Origin: Galbibacter pacificus
Lineage (GTDB): Bacteria > Bacteroidota > Bacteroidia > Flavobacteriales > Flavobacteriaceae
Length of the DNA: 64,000 nucleotides
Direction: 5' to 3'
Assembly (NCBI RefSeq): GCF_029603165.1
Contig: NZ_JAQSVC010000004.1
Span: 124,001-188,000 of the forward strand
The notes under the pieces were generated by a model. That model saw only the letters and a program-made list of their open reading frames with translations, searched no databases and was not told where the DNA came from. Position numbers and translations under genes: made by a program. Each line of letters starts with the position of its first letter. Position 1 is the first letter of the stretch. Below are positions 18,260 to 26,173 of this stretch, piece by piece.

Positions 18260-18810
18260 TTCTTTACCCTTGATTCGTTTTGTTTTACAAAAGACTCCCA
18301 TCCCGAATAACTTTTCCCAAGTGTAACCTTACCGCTGTTGTAAAAATGGCAAACAGCCGCCGCCAGACCATCGGTTGCATCGAGGTTTTTGGGCAATTGC
18401 TTTAAGGCAAGCAAACTTTGCAGCATTTTTGCCACCTGTTCTTTACTGGCATTCCCGTTACCGGTTATGGCCATTTTTATTTTTTTCGGGGAATATTCGG
18501 TAATAGGTATTTGCCTGGACAAGCCTGCTGCCATTGCAACGCCTTGTGCCCGCCCTAATTTAAGCATGGACTGTACATTTTTGCCAAAAAAAGGAGCTTC
18601 AATGGCAATTTCATCGGGGTGATGAGCTTCTATGACCCCAATAGTGTGCTCGAATATTTTTTGAAGCTTTAAGTAATGGTCGGTATATTTTTTTAAAATC
18701 AGCTCGTCCAACTGCAACAACTGCATTTTTTGGCCGGCGCACTTTATCAATCCAAAACCCATAATCGTGGTTCCGGGGTCTATCCCTAATATAATTCTTT
18801 CTTTAGCCAA
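18256..18810 (-). CDS. ruvC: Crossover junction endodeoxyribonuclease RuvC
   Basis: Resolves Holliday junctions in recombination and repair together with RuvAB. The 184 residues have the RNase H-like core with the first catalytic Asp in ILGIDPGTTIMGFG (about residue 10), the Glu in AIEAPFFGKN (about 70), and the C-terminal Asp in DATDGLAAAVCH. The start codon is TTG (18810), preceded by a consensus -7 element at 18834-18841. The C-terminal SGWESFVKQNESRVKK is basic. Confidence 0.96.
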   Translation of the reverse strand: MAKERIILGIDPGTTIMGFGLIKCAGQKMQLLQLDELILKKYTDHYLKLQKIFEHTIGVIEAHHPDEIAIEAPFFGKNVQSMLKLGRAQGVAMAAGLSRQIPITEYSPKKIKMAITGNGNASKEQVAKMLQSLLALKQLPKNLDATDGLAAAVCHFYNSGKVTLGKSYSGWESFVKQNESRVKK

Positions 18811-18833
18811 GTCTCTTTATTTGTATTGAAATT

Positions 18834-18841
18834 CAAAAGTA
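18834..18841 (-). promoter_or_regulatory. -7 promoter element of ruvC
   Basis: The minus strand reads TACTTTTG, matching TAnnTTTG, 23 bases before the TTG start codon of ruvC. It supports that unusual start. Confidence 0.6.
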
Positions 18842-18855
18842 TGTAATTTCCCGGC

Positions 18856-19335
18856 TTATTCTTCAACCTTTAAAATAATGGGAAACCGAATTTTTATGTT
18901 TACCGGGATATTTCGTTTCAATGCCGGGTATACTTTTGGCAAGGTTTCTACGCTATATGCAATTAAAGTATCTATTTCAGGGATTTCCTTGGCTACTTTT
19001 TTGTTTTTTTTAATGTTGAGTATGGTTACATTGCCCTCTTTTCCAATAAGCAGTTCAACCCGAATGGTATCGTTCAGATTTTTATGTACCACCAAGTGTT
19101 TTTGCTGAAGTGTTTTTAAAAAATGAAGCGTAAACGTTTCTTGGAAACACAATCGTTGTTGGTCTCTGGGAGCAGTTTCGTCGCATTTATCAAAAAGCGG
19201 GTACTTGTCAACATCGTTCCAGTTAATCTCTTTACGCTCTCTTTTTAAAATTTCGTCTTTGGCTTCTTTTTGCGATGTAAAAAAATCGCAAGAAACCAAC
19301 ATTAAGCATATAAGAAATCCCCAATACTTCTGCAT
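18856..19335 (-). CDS. TonB C-terminal-domain lipoprotein
   Basis: A 159-residue predicted lipoprotein (lipobox LMLVSC, Cys about residue 16) with a charged linker and a TonB_C-like domain (DTIRVELLIGKEGNVTILNIKKNKK ... LPKVYPALKRNIPVNIKIRFP). The section YPLFDKCDETAPRDQQRLCF has a spaced Cys pair that recurs in the M56-TonB_C protein encoded 190 bases upstream (FKDCSG...QQFDCF). It lacks the N-terminal helix and proline linker of a working TonB, so it is unlikely to power receptors. It is separated from the BlaI operon by a terminator. Confidence 0.8.
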   Translation of the reverse strand: MQKYWGFLICLMLVSCDFFTSQKEAKDEILKRERKEINWNDVDKYPLFDKCDETAPRDQQRLCFQETFTLHFLKTLQQKHLVVHKNLNDTIRVELLIGKEGNVTILNIKKNKKVAKEIPEIDTLIAYSVETLPKVYPALKRNIPVNIKIRFPIILKVEE

Positions 19336-19460
19336 GAAAATACTTTAAAATCGAAAATTACAATTTTTTAAAGTAAATAGGAATAAAATAGCTGTATTAC
19401 TGTTTTTTATTTTGAAAAAGGTTAATTAAAGTAGATTACATATAATTGACATTAAAATAG

Positions 19461-19490
19461 AAAAAGCCGGGACACAATCCCCGGCTTTCC
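19461..19490 (-). terminator. Terminator of the BlaI/M56 operon
   Basis: The nine-base arms AAAGCCGGG (19463-19471) and CCCGGCTTT (19480-19488) are perfectly complementary, and on the minus strand the stem runs into TTTTT. It lies after the M56 peptidase gene. Confidence 0.88.
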
Positions 19491-19527
19491 ATATAAACTG
19501 GCATGTCAAAAAAACCCTCATTTTATA

Positions 19528-20931
19528 CTAATTCAACTTAAAAACAATGGGATAGGCAAAACTTACCGGAACTGCTTTTCCGTTGGCGTCTTTGCCCGGA
19601 ATAAATGTTGGCAGGGCTTCTATAATACGAATGGCCTCTTCCGATAATGCTTTGGTTGGCCCTCTATGATTTATTACAGTCACGGAACCATCGGTGTTTA
19701 TTCTAAAGTTTATATACACGCGTCCTTGCTCTTTATTGGCTCGTGCCTCTTCAGGATACTTAAACGCAGTGCGTACGTGCTTGTCTATCTGTTGTTTAAA
19801 ACAATCGAATTGTTGGTTCTCGGGTATGCCACTACAGTCTTTAAACCTAGGCTTTATGGCTATTTTGGTATATGGCACATCTCCTATTACCTCAATAATT
19901 TTATTGCTTTCTTCGCCATCATCAACAACTTCGATAACGTCCGGGGTTGTTTTAGTCAATGACAATATCCTTTCTTTCAACTCTGGAGTTAAAGCTTCTC
20001 TATTCCCTTGCAAGGAAGCTTCCAGTTCCTGCACCTGGTCTTCAATAGACATTTTTTGTTCTGCAATTGCTGGGTCTTCCCTTTCGCATGAAGTATAGAG
20101 CAACATTCCCAAAACCATTGGGAACAACAATAGATATTTGAGTTGCAGTACTTTTTTTGATTTTGATTTTTGTAACATAACGATTCGTTTTTTGATTAAT
20201 GAATGATTAAAAAATTGATTGATGAAGGAGATATTTTCTGTTTGAAATGCTTCTTGCAACAACAGCTTGTAATGCTCCTTTTTATTGTTATTAACCGTCT
20301 TGGCATCGGCGATAAACTCGTGCAGCTCGGTTATTCTGTTTTGATAGACATATACCAGTGGGTTGAACCAAAAAATTATGCGCAACAACTCGAAAAACAG
20401 CAAATCCAACGAATGCCTTTCTTTTATATGGATTAACTCATGCTCAATAATATATGTATGCTCTTTTTGAAGGATGGCACTTCCTATGAAAATATTTTTA
20501 AAGAATGAAAATGCGGTATTTTCTTTTTCAACCTCAACACGTGTATAGTTTTTAAAATAGTGGATTGTTCCTTTCCTTTTTAGATGTAAAATCTGAATAA
20601 GTTTATAGGCAAACCAAATAAAGCTTAAAATACATCCTGCCAAAAACAACCATTGCCATATGCCCCAATTGGGCAAAACCGTATTTTGCATGGTTCCCTC
20701 TCCCATTTTTTGTACACTTACGGTTACTTCGGGCAATAGAAACACAAAAGTTTCGGGTGCAGTGGTTTGCAAACTTTCCAATTTTATAAAAGGCAGCCCC
20801 AAGGAAAGCAAAGGTGTAAACAGCAAGTAAAAACGGTTCCAGTTAAAAAAAGTTTCCTTCTTTAAAAAGAAATCGTATATCACTAAAAACAGCAATTGAA
20901 ATGCAATAATTTGTACAATATAAAACATCAT
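19528..20931 (-). CDS. BlaR1/MecR1-type M56 metallopeptidase fused to a TonB C-terminal domain
   Basis: A 467-residue membrane sensor-protease. Three N-terminal helices (about 5-22, 36-50, 90-110) precede a cytoplasmic zinc peptidase motif HELIH (164-168) with ELHEFIADA as the third-ligand region; a fourth helix ends at YTSCERE (about 266-284). BlaR1 would have a penicillin-binding sensor outside; here there is a charged helix and then a TonB_C domain (about 355-467, ending PVSFAYPIVFKLN). It follows a BlaI-type repressor and a lipoprotein on the same strand. By family it should cleave or inactivate BlaI when stimulated. The external signal is not a beta-lactam as far as I can see. Confidence 0.88.
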   Translation of the reverse strand: MMFYIVQIIAFQLLFLVIYDFFLKKETFFNWNRFYLLFTPLLSLGLPFIKLESLQTTAPETFVFLLPEVTVSVQKMGEGTMQNTVLPNWGIWQWLFLAGCILSFIWFAYKLIQILHLKRKGTIHYFKNYTRVEVEKENTAFSFFKNIFIGSAILQKEHTYIIEHELIHIKERHSLDLLFFELLRIIFWFNPLVYVYQNRITELHEFIADAKTVNNNKKEHYKLLLQEAFQTENISFINQFFNHSLIKKRIVMLQKSKSKKVLQLKYLLLFPMVLGMLLYTSCEREDPAIAEQKMSIEDQVQELEASLQGNREALTPELKERILSLTKTTPDVIEVVDDGEESNKIIEVIGDVPYTKIAIKPRFKDCSGIPENQQFDCFKQQIDKHVRTAFKYPEEARANKEQGRVYINFRINTDGSVTVINHRGPTKALSEEAIRIIEALPTFIPGKDANGKAVPVSFAYPIVFKLN

Positions 20932-20959
20932 TTTTACAAAGTTTAAATTAGAGAAAGGC

Positions 20960-21385
20960 TTATAAAATGATTTTGTATTTTTTAGTTTTTACCACTTCCA
21001 CATCTTTTTGCGGTAATTCTAAATAGCTAAATGTAACATTTTGTCCTTCAACAGCTTTTAAACTGAAATTTCCATCGTAATCGGTTACTCCAATACGTTG
21101 GTTTCCCAGTAAAATATTCACGCCGGGCAATCCTTTTCCATCTTTGTTTAACACTATTCCATTAAAGGCAATTTTAGTTTCTGTTATGGACTGCAATCTT
21201 TGCTTTAATTCGGGCGTTAACCGTTCCGGGTTTTCCTTTATTTCTTTTTCTATTTCCTCAATTTTCTGTTCCAATATAGCTTGATCCGAAATTACAACTT
21301 TACTATCCTGCTCGTTTTCGCAAGAAGTTAAAATCCCTATAAGCATTAATAAAACGCTTGCCAACATCATTTTTTTCCGTAACAT
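20960..21385 (-). CDS. CarboxypepD_reg-like lipoprotein of the BlaI/M56 operon
   Basis: A 141-residue predicted lipoprotein (lipobox IGILTSC, Cys22). An acidic helical stretch (about 38-72) is followed by a carboxypeptidase-D regulatory-like beta domain (about 72-132: GIVLNKDGKGLPGVNILLGN ... GVTDYDGNFSLKA). The stretch ENPERLTPELKQRLQSIT closely resembles NREALTPELKERILSLT of the M56 protein next door, where it also follows a TSCE segment, so the two share a homologous piece. It lies seven bases after blaI and 28 before the M56 gene. Its role is unknown; it may be a partner or decoy ligand of the sensor. Confidence 0.8.
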   Translation of the reverse strand: MLRKKMMLASVLLMLIGILTSCENEQDSKVVISDQAILEQKIEEIEKEIKENPERLTPELKQRLQSITETKIAFNGIVLNKDGKGLPGVNILLGNQRIGVTDYDGNFSLKAVEGQNVTFSYLELPQKDVEVVKTKKYKIIL

Positions 21386-21392
21386 AATCTTA

Positions 21393-21758
21393 TTATTTAT
21401 TGTTTTCGTTTTCCATTTCTTTTAAAATAGCTTCCATTTCTTTTAAGCTGATATCGTTTTTCTTTACAAAAAAAGACACCATGCTTTTAAAGGAGCCTTG
21501 AAAGTACCCATCGACCAATTTGTTTATTGATTGATTACTGTATTCCGATTTTTTTAAAACCGGGAAATACAAATAACCTTTTCCTTCTTGCTCATGATTT
21601 ACAAAACCCTTGCTTTCCAGAATTCTAACAATGGTAGAAACTGTATTGTATGCCGGTTTTGGCTCCGGCAACTCGTTTATAATAGCTGCAACATTGGCCT
21701 TTTTTAACTGCCATAATATTTGCATAACTTCTTCTTCTGCCTTTGTGAGTTGTTTCAT
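21393..21758 (-). CDS. blaI: BlaI/MecI/CopY family transcriptional repressor
   Basis: A 121-residue winged-helix repressor: the DNA-binding half KAEEEVMQILWQLKKANVAAIINELP with the recognition section PAYNTVSTIVRILESKGFV, and a C-terminal dimerisation half (FFVKKNDISLKEMEAILKEME). Family repressors are inactivated by cleavage by the partner M56 peptidase, which is encoded two genes downstream. Its own upstream region carries three AACTAA-n4-TTAGTT palindromes around the promoter, so it very likely represses this operon. Confidence 0.93.
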   Translation of the reverse strand: MKQLTKAEEEVMQILWQLKKANVAAIINELPEPKPAYNTVSTIVRILESKGFVNHEQEGKGYLYFPVLKKSEYSNQSINKLVDGYFQGSFKSMVSFFVKKNDISLKEMEAILKEMENENNK

Positions 21759-21763
21759 TTTAT

Positions 21764-21831
21764 AACTAATATTTTAGTTGAATGCTTTTACAAATATAAC
21801 TAAATATTTAGTTTAAACTAATTTTTTAGTT
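21764..21831. promoter_or_regulatory. Three BlaI operator palindromes
   Basis: Three 16-base sites with arms AACTAA/TTAGTT lie at 21764-21779, 21798-21813 (perfect palindrome AACTAAATATTTAGTT) and 21816-21831. The minus-strand -7 element TATATTTG (21791-21798) sits between the first and second sites. BlaI/MecI repressors bind short dyads of this kind, so the layout fits autoregulation. The adjacent + strand gene at 21880 could also be affected. Confidence 0.8.
21791..21798 (-). promoter_or_regulatory. -7 promoter element of the blaI operon
   Basis: The minus strand reads TATATTTG (TAnnTTTG), 33 bases before the blaI ATG, with operator palindromes on both sides. Confidence 0.65.
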
Positions 21832-21879
21832 ATAAAATGTAACAAATACTCCGTATATTCGTCTAATAAAGAAAAAGAA

Positions 21880-22392
21880 ATGGATATTTTATTGGTCGTA
21901 CTTGGTTTTGCCTGCATTATTATTGGCATTTTAGGAAGCTTTTTACCGGTGCTTCCCGGAGCTCCAATAAGCTGGATCGGACTCTTGTTACTTTACCTAA
22001 CAAAAGCAGTTCCAAATAACTGGTGGCTGTTGGGCATTACACTTGTGGTTGCTATTGGGGTGGTCGTGCTGGACTATATCATCCCGATTGCAGGCACCAA
22101 ACGTTACGGCGGCACAAAAGCAGGAATGATAGGCACAACGGTTGGGTTAATAGTTTCTATTGTATTTCCCGTGCTGGGCTTGTTCGGGATTGTTATTTGG
22201 CCTTTTGTGGGCGCTTTTGTGGGCGAGCTTATTAACAAAGCCGATAACAAAACAGCATTGAAGGCCGCTTATGGTTCTTTTTTGGGCTTTTTAACCGGTA
22301 CTTTTTTAAAATTTGTAGTAGCTATCGTTTTTTTGGGAATTTACATCGTTAAAGTCTGGAAACACAAAGAAGTATTGTTCAATTTTTCATAA
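21880..22392 (+). CDS. DUF456 family membrane protein
   Basis: A 170-residue, very hydrophobic protein with Gly/Pro-rich helices typical of DUF456: IIIGILGSFLPVLPGAPISWIGLLLLYLT near the N-terminus, a central YIIPIAGTKRYGGTKAGMIGTTVG loop, and GIVIWPFVGAFVGEL. Function is unknown. It is divergent from blaI, and its promoter region abuts the BlaI operators. It has a 72-base gap to the next TonB receptor gene. Confidence 0.88.
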   Translation: MDILLVVLGFACIIIGILGSFLPVLPGAPISWIGLLLLYLTKAVPNNWWLLGITLVVAIGVVVLDYIIPIAGTKRYGGTKAGMIGTTVGLIVSIVFPVLGLFGIVIWPFVGAFVGELINKADNKTALKAAYGSFLGFLTGTFLKFVVAIVFLGIYIVKVWKHKEVLFNFS

Positions 22393-22479
22393 AACCCGTT
22401 TTTGCCGTACTCATTTAAGCTTTTCCGAAAGCCTCGAAAAAACGATTCCAATTAGTGTAAAAACATGTATTTTTATGGC

Positions 22480-24534
22480 ATGCTTAAAACTATTTTGCTC
22501 ACATTGTTTTCCGTTGGCCTTATTATTGCACAAGAAAAGAAAAACGACACCTTATCTGAAGTTGTTTTGGAATCGAAACTCCTTCAAAATCCACCGACCA
22601 TAACCCCTGTAGATATTGTTGGAACTTCGACAATTAAAAAGTACGCCCCGATCGATATTGTTTCTGCAATAAACGAAACGCCAAGTGTGTATATTTTTTC
22701 GGGAGGCCTAAACACCAACAGGCTTACCATTCGCGGGATGGGCGCAAGAACCCCGTATGGTACCAATAAAATTCAAGCCTATTTTAACGGCATTCCTATT
22801 ACGAGCGGTGTAGGCGAGTCTACTTTTAATATTTACGACCCGGAAAGCCTTCAGCAAATAGAAATTATAAAAGGCCCTAAAGCCAGTATATATGGGGCCA
22901 ATTTGGGCGGTGCCATGCTTTTACAAACCAAATTGCCGGAAAAAAACACTTCCCTGGCAAACGAAGTTTTAGCTTTTGGCTCTTACGGGATGTTTAAAAA
23001 CAGTTTTCAGGCAGCCTATCGAAATGAAGCCTTTTACATTAACTTACTTTCAGACCATTTGCAAACCGATGGATACCGGGAGAACAGTAGTTATAAAAGA
23101 AATGCCATTTTACTGGATATGGGATATGATTTTGACGACAAAAACTCCATACAATTCCTCTTTAACCAAATAGATTACAATGCACATATTGCAAGCTCCA
23201 TAGGTGAAACCGATTTTAACGAAAACCCAAAAAAGGCAGCAACAAACTGGAACGATGCACAAGGCTACGAAGACAATAAAGGAACAACAACGGGAATAAC
23301 ATACAAGCATACTTTTTCTTCCAACCTAAACAATACAACTACCATTTTTTATTCGTATTTAGACCATTACGAGCCCCGTCCGTTTAATATTTTAGATGAA
23401 TTCACCAACAGTTATGGTTTTAGATCTTCTTTCAACGGAAGCATTCCCCTCCCCCTAAAAAACAAATTTACATTAGGAGCCGAGCGGTACTCGGATACCT
23501 ATAACTGGAAAACATGGGAAAACCTATACCAAACAAACAATGGGCAAGGAAGCCTGCAAGGGGACTTGCTGAGCGACAATAAAGAATACCGTAACAGGTT
23601 TAACAGCTTTGGCACGTGGAGCCTCTATTTTAACAAGCTTGTGGTGGCCTTAGGGTTAAATTTCAACAATTCGTCTTATAATTATAGGGACCATTATAAT
23701 ACCGGAGAAAACAATAAAAGTGCAAATCGGGATTTTGATGCTATTTGGGCGCCAAGTTTTAGTATAAAATATTTGTTTACGCCCGCAAATATTGTGTTTG
23801 GAAATATTAGTTACGGATATTCTTATCCCAATCTGGAAGAAACTCTAACTCCCGAAGGTATTATAAACCCCGATATCGGCCCAGAAACCGGAACAAATTA
23901 CGAGATAGGTACCGAAAATTATTTTTTTAACAGAAAGCTTAAGGCCGCGGCCACCTTTTATTACATGGATGTTGAAAACCTCTTGGTAGCCGACCGCGTA
24001 GGCGAAGATCAATACATTGGAAGAAATGCCGGGGTTACTTCCCATAAAGGATTTGAAGTAAGTATAAATTACTTGTTCAATTTATTCCCAGATGCTACGT
24101 TACAACCGTATTTAAATGCCACATTTAACCATCACACATTTGAAGACTTTGTGGAAGAAAACAACGATTATTCCGGAAACGACCTTACGGGTGTTCCCAA
24201 AAAACTTATCAACGGGGGAGTTCAGTTTAAACACGATAACGGAATTTATTTTACGGCCACATATCAGCACGTTGGGAGTTTGCCTATGAACGACGCCAAT
24301 TCGTTGTATACTGATGCTTATAATTTAATCAACATTAAAGGGGGCTACCAAAAGCAAATTACCAATAATTTTAAGCTGGAATTACTTGCCGGCATCAATA
24401 ATTTGTTTGATGAAAAGTATGCCGCTTCCATTTTAATAAATGCCGTTGGTTTTGGGGATTCGGAACCGCGTTATTATTATCCCGGATTGCCTGTTAATTA
24501 TTACGGTGGCCTTAAATTGAAATATCTTTTATAA
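22480..24534 (+). CDS. TonB-dependent outer-membrane receptor
   Basis: A 684-residue receptor that imports a ligand across the outer membrane with TonB energy. A signal peptide (MLKTILLTLFSVGLIIAQ) is followed by a TonB-box-like DTLSEVVLES, a plug domain (LNTNRLTIRGMGARTPYG ... IEIIKGPKASIYGANLGGAMLL), and a 22-strand barrel ending ...YGGLKLKYLL. There is no CarboxypepD_reg domain and no SusD partner, so it is a siderophore/vitamin-type rather than a glycan receptor; the ligand is unknown. The frame opens at 22465, but a near-consensus -7 element (TATTTTTA, 22468-22475) overlaps that part, so I use ATG 22480. Confidence 0.92.
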   Translation: MLKTILLTLFSVGLIIAQEKKNDTLSEVVLESKLLQNPPTITPVDIVGTSTIKKYAPIDIVSAINETPSVYIFSGGLNTNRLTIRGMGARTPYGTNKIQAYFNGIPITSGVGESTFNIYDPESLQQIEIIKGPKASIYGANLGGAMLLQTKLPEKNTSLANEVLAFGSYGMFKNSFQAAYRNEAFYINLLSDHLQTDGYRENSSYKRNAILLDMGYDFDDKNSIQFLFNQIDYNAHIASSIGETDFNENPKKAATNWNDAQGYEDNKGTTTGITYKHTFSSNLNNTTTIFYSYLDHYEPRPFNILDEFTNSYGFRSSFNGSIPLPLKNKFTLGAERYSDTYNWKTWENLYQTNNGQGSLQGDLLSDNKEYRNRFNSFGTWSLYFNKLVVALGLNFNNSSYNYRDHYNTGENNKSANRDFDAIWAPSFSIKYLFTPANIVFGNISYGYSYPNLEETLTPEGIINPDIGPETGTNYEIGTENYFFNRKLKAAATFYYMDVENLLVADRVGEDQYIGRNAGVTSHKGFEVSINYLFNLFPDATLQPYLNATFNHHTFEDFVEENNDYSGNDLTGVPKKLINGGVQFKHDNGIYFTATYQHVGSLPMNDANSLYTDAYNLINIKGGYQKQITNNFKLELLAGINNLFDEKYAASILINAVGFGDSEPRYYYPGLPVNYYGGLKLKYLL

Positions 24535-24536
24535 AA

Positions 24537-24571
24537 AAATCCCAAAGACTTTAAAAAGGCCTTTGGGATTT
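24537..24571. terminator. Bidirectional terminator between the receptor and glyS
   Basis: The arms AAATCCCAAAG (24537-24547) and CTTTGGGATTT (24561-24571) are fully complementary and AT runs flank both sides. It serves two convergent genes. Confidence 0.88.
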
Positions 24572-24592
24572 AAAATATTCTGGGTCGAAAGG

Positions 24593-26137
24593 TTATTTGG
24601 TCTTCATCAACCAATACCTTACATCAACTTCTTTTTTAACTATTTCCTGAAGTTCTTCAATTTTAACACGTTTTTGTTCCATTGTGTCGCGGTGTCTTAT
24701 TGTTACCGTATTATCTTCAAGCGTGTCGTGGTCTACCGTTACACAAAAAGGAGTTCCTGCGGCATCTTGTCTACGGTAACGCCTTCCAACAGCATCTTTT
24801 TCATCATAGGCAACGTTAAAGTCCCATTTAAGGTCTTCAAAAATCTTTTTGGCCACTTCGGGCAAACCGTCTTTTTTAACCAATGGAAGTATGGCCACTT
24901 TGGTAGGCGCCAGCACAGCCGGTAATTTAAGCACCGTTCTGGTAGAGCCATTTTCCAATTCTTCTTCTTGAAGTGAATTTGAAAATACTGCCAAGAACAT
25001 CCTGTCCAGGCCAATTGAAGTTTCGAGCACATAAGGAACATAACTCTTGTTTTCTTCCGGATCGAAATACTGTAATTTTTTATTGCTGAACTGTTCGTGT
25101 TGCGACAAATCGAAATCGGTTCGGGAGTGAATTCCTTCCAGTTCCTTAAACCCAAAAGGAAATTTAAACTCGATATCAGAAGCAGCATCGGCATAATGTG
25201 CCAGTTTTTCATGATCGTGGAAACGGTAATTATCTTCGCCCATGCCTAAAGACAGGTGCCACTTTAAGCGTGTTTCTTTCCAGTAATCGTACCATTCTAT
25301 TTGTGTTCCCGGCTTGATAAAGAATTGCATTTCCATTTGCTCAAACTCACGCATACGGAAAATAAACTGGCGGGCCACGATTTCGTTACGAAAGGCTTTC
25401 CCGGTTTGCGCAATCCCGAAAGGAATTTTTAAACGTCCTGTTTTTTGCACGTTCAAAAAGTTTACAAAAATCCCTTGCGCTGTTTCGGGCCTTAAATACA
25501 GGTCCATTGCAGAGTCTGCTGAAGCTCCCAGCTTGGTGCCAAACATTAGGTTGAACTGCTTTACGTCTGTCCAGTTCTTGCTTCCCGTTTCGGGATCGAC
25601 TATTTCCAGTTCTTCAATAAGGGCCTTCACATCGGCCAGGTCCTCTTTTTCAAGCGATTGTCCTAAACGCTTTAAAATGGCCTGCGCTTGCTCGTTATAT
25701 TTTACAACCCTTGGGTTGGTGTTAACAAATTGTTCTTTATCAAAGGCATCGCCAAACCGTTTTTGGGCCTTGGCTATTTCTTTATTAATCTTAGCTTCAA
25801 TTTTGGCTACATGGTCTTCAACCAAAACATCGGCACGGTATCTTTTTTTAGAGTCCTTATTATCGATCAACGGGTCGTTAAACGCATCTACGTGGCCAGA
25901 GGCCTTCCAGGTTGTAGGATGCATAAAAATAGAGGCGTCTATCCCTACAATATTATCGTGCATTTGCACCATGGCCTTCCACCAGTATTCGCGGATATTT
26001 TTTTTAAGTTCAACACCATTTTGTGCATAATCGTATACTGCACTTAACCCGTCATAAATTTCACTTGAAGGAAAAATATATCCATACTCTTTAGCATGGG
26101 ATATTACTTTCTTGAATTGATCGTCTTGATTTGCCAT
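24593..26137 (-). CDS. glyS: Glycine--tRNA ligase (alpha2 type)
   Basis: Class II synthetase that charges tRNA-Gly. The 514 residues have motif 2 (FRNEIVARQFIFRMREFEQMEMQFF), motif 3 (ETSIGLDRMFLAVF) and the C-terminal anticodon-binding domain (APTKVAILPLVKKDG ... GTPFCVTVDHDTLEDNTVTIRHRDTMEQ). This is the single-chain dimeric form. A consensus -7 element lies four bases before the ATG (26142-26149). Confidence 0.97.
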   Translation of the reverse strand: MANQDDQFKKVISHAKEYGYIFPSSEIYDGLSAVYDYAQNGVELKKNIREYWWKAMVQMHDNIVGIDASIFMHPTTWKASGHVDAFNDPLIDNKDSKKRYRADVLVEDHVAKIEAKINKEIAKAQKRFGDAFDKEQFVNTNPRVVKYNEQAQAILKRLGQSLEKEDLADVKALIEELEIVDPETGSKNWTDVKQFNLMFGTKLGASADSAMDLYLRPETAQGIFVNFLNVQKTGRLKIPFGIAQTGKAFRNEIVARQFIFRMREFEQMEMQFFIKPGTQIEWYDYWKETRLKWHLSLGMGEDNYRFHDHEKLAHYADAASDIEFKFPFGFKELEGIHSRTDFDLSQHEQFSNKKLQYFDPEENKSYVPYVLETSIGLDRMFLAVFSNSLQEEELENGSTRTVLKLPAVLAPTKVAILPLVKKDGLPEVAKKIFEDLKWDFNVAYDEKDAVGRRYRRQDAAGTPFCVTVDHDTLEDNTVTIRHRDTMEQKRVKIEELQEIVKKEVDVRYWLMKTK

Positions 26138-26141
26138 GTCG

Positions 26142-26149
26142 CAAAAATA
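26142..26149 (-). promoter_or_regulatory. -7 promoter element of glyS (leaderless geometry)
   Basis: The minus strand reads TATTTTTG, CGAC and then ATG. This is the same four-base spacing as at tatD and the arsC-like gene, so the transcript should begin at the start codon. Confidence 0.7.
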
Positions 26150-26173
26150 TACTTTTTAAAAGAATTTAAGATT

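Noticed and set aside
25314-26030. 238-codon + strand frame opposite glyS
   Set aside because: Antisense shadow of glyS, Ser/Leu/Ile-rich, without start signals.
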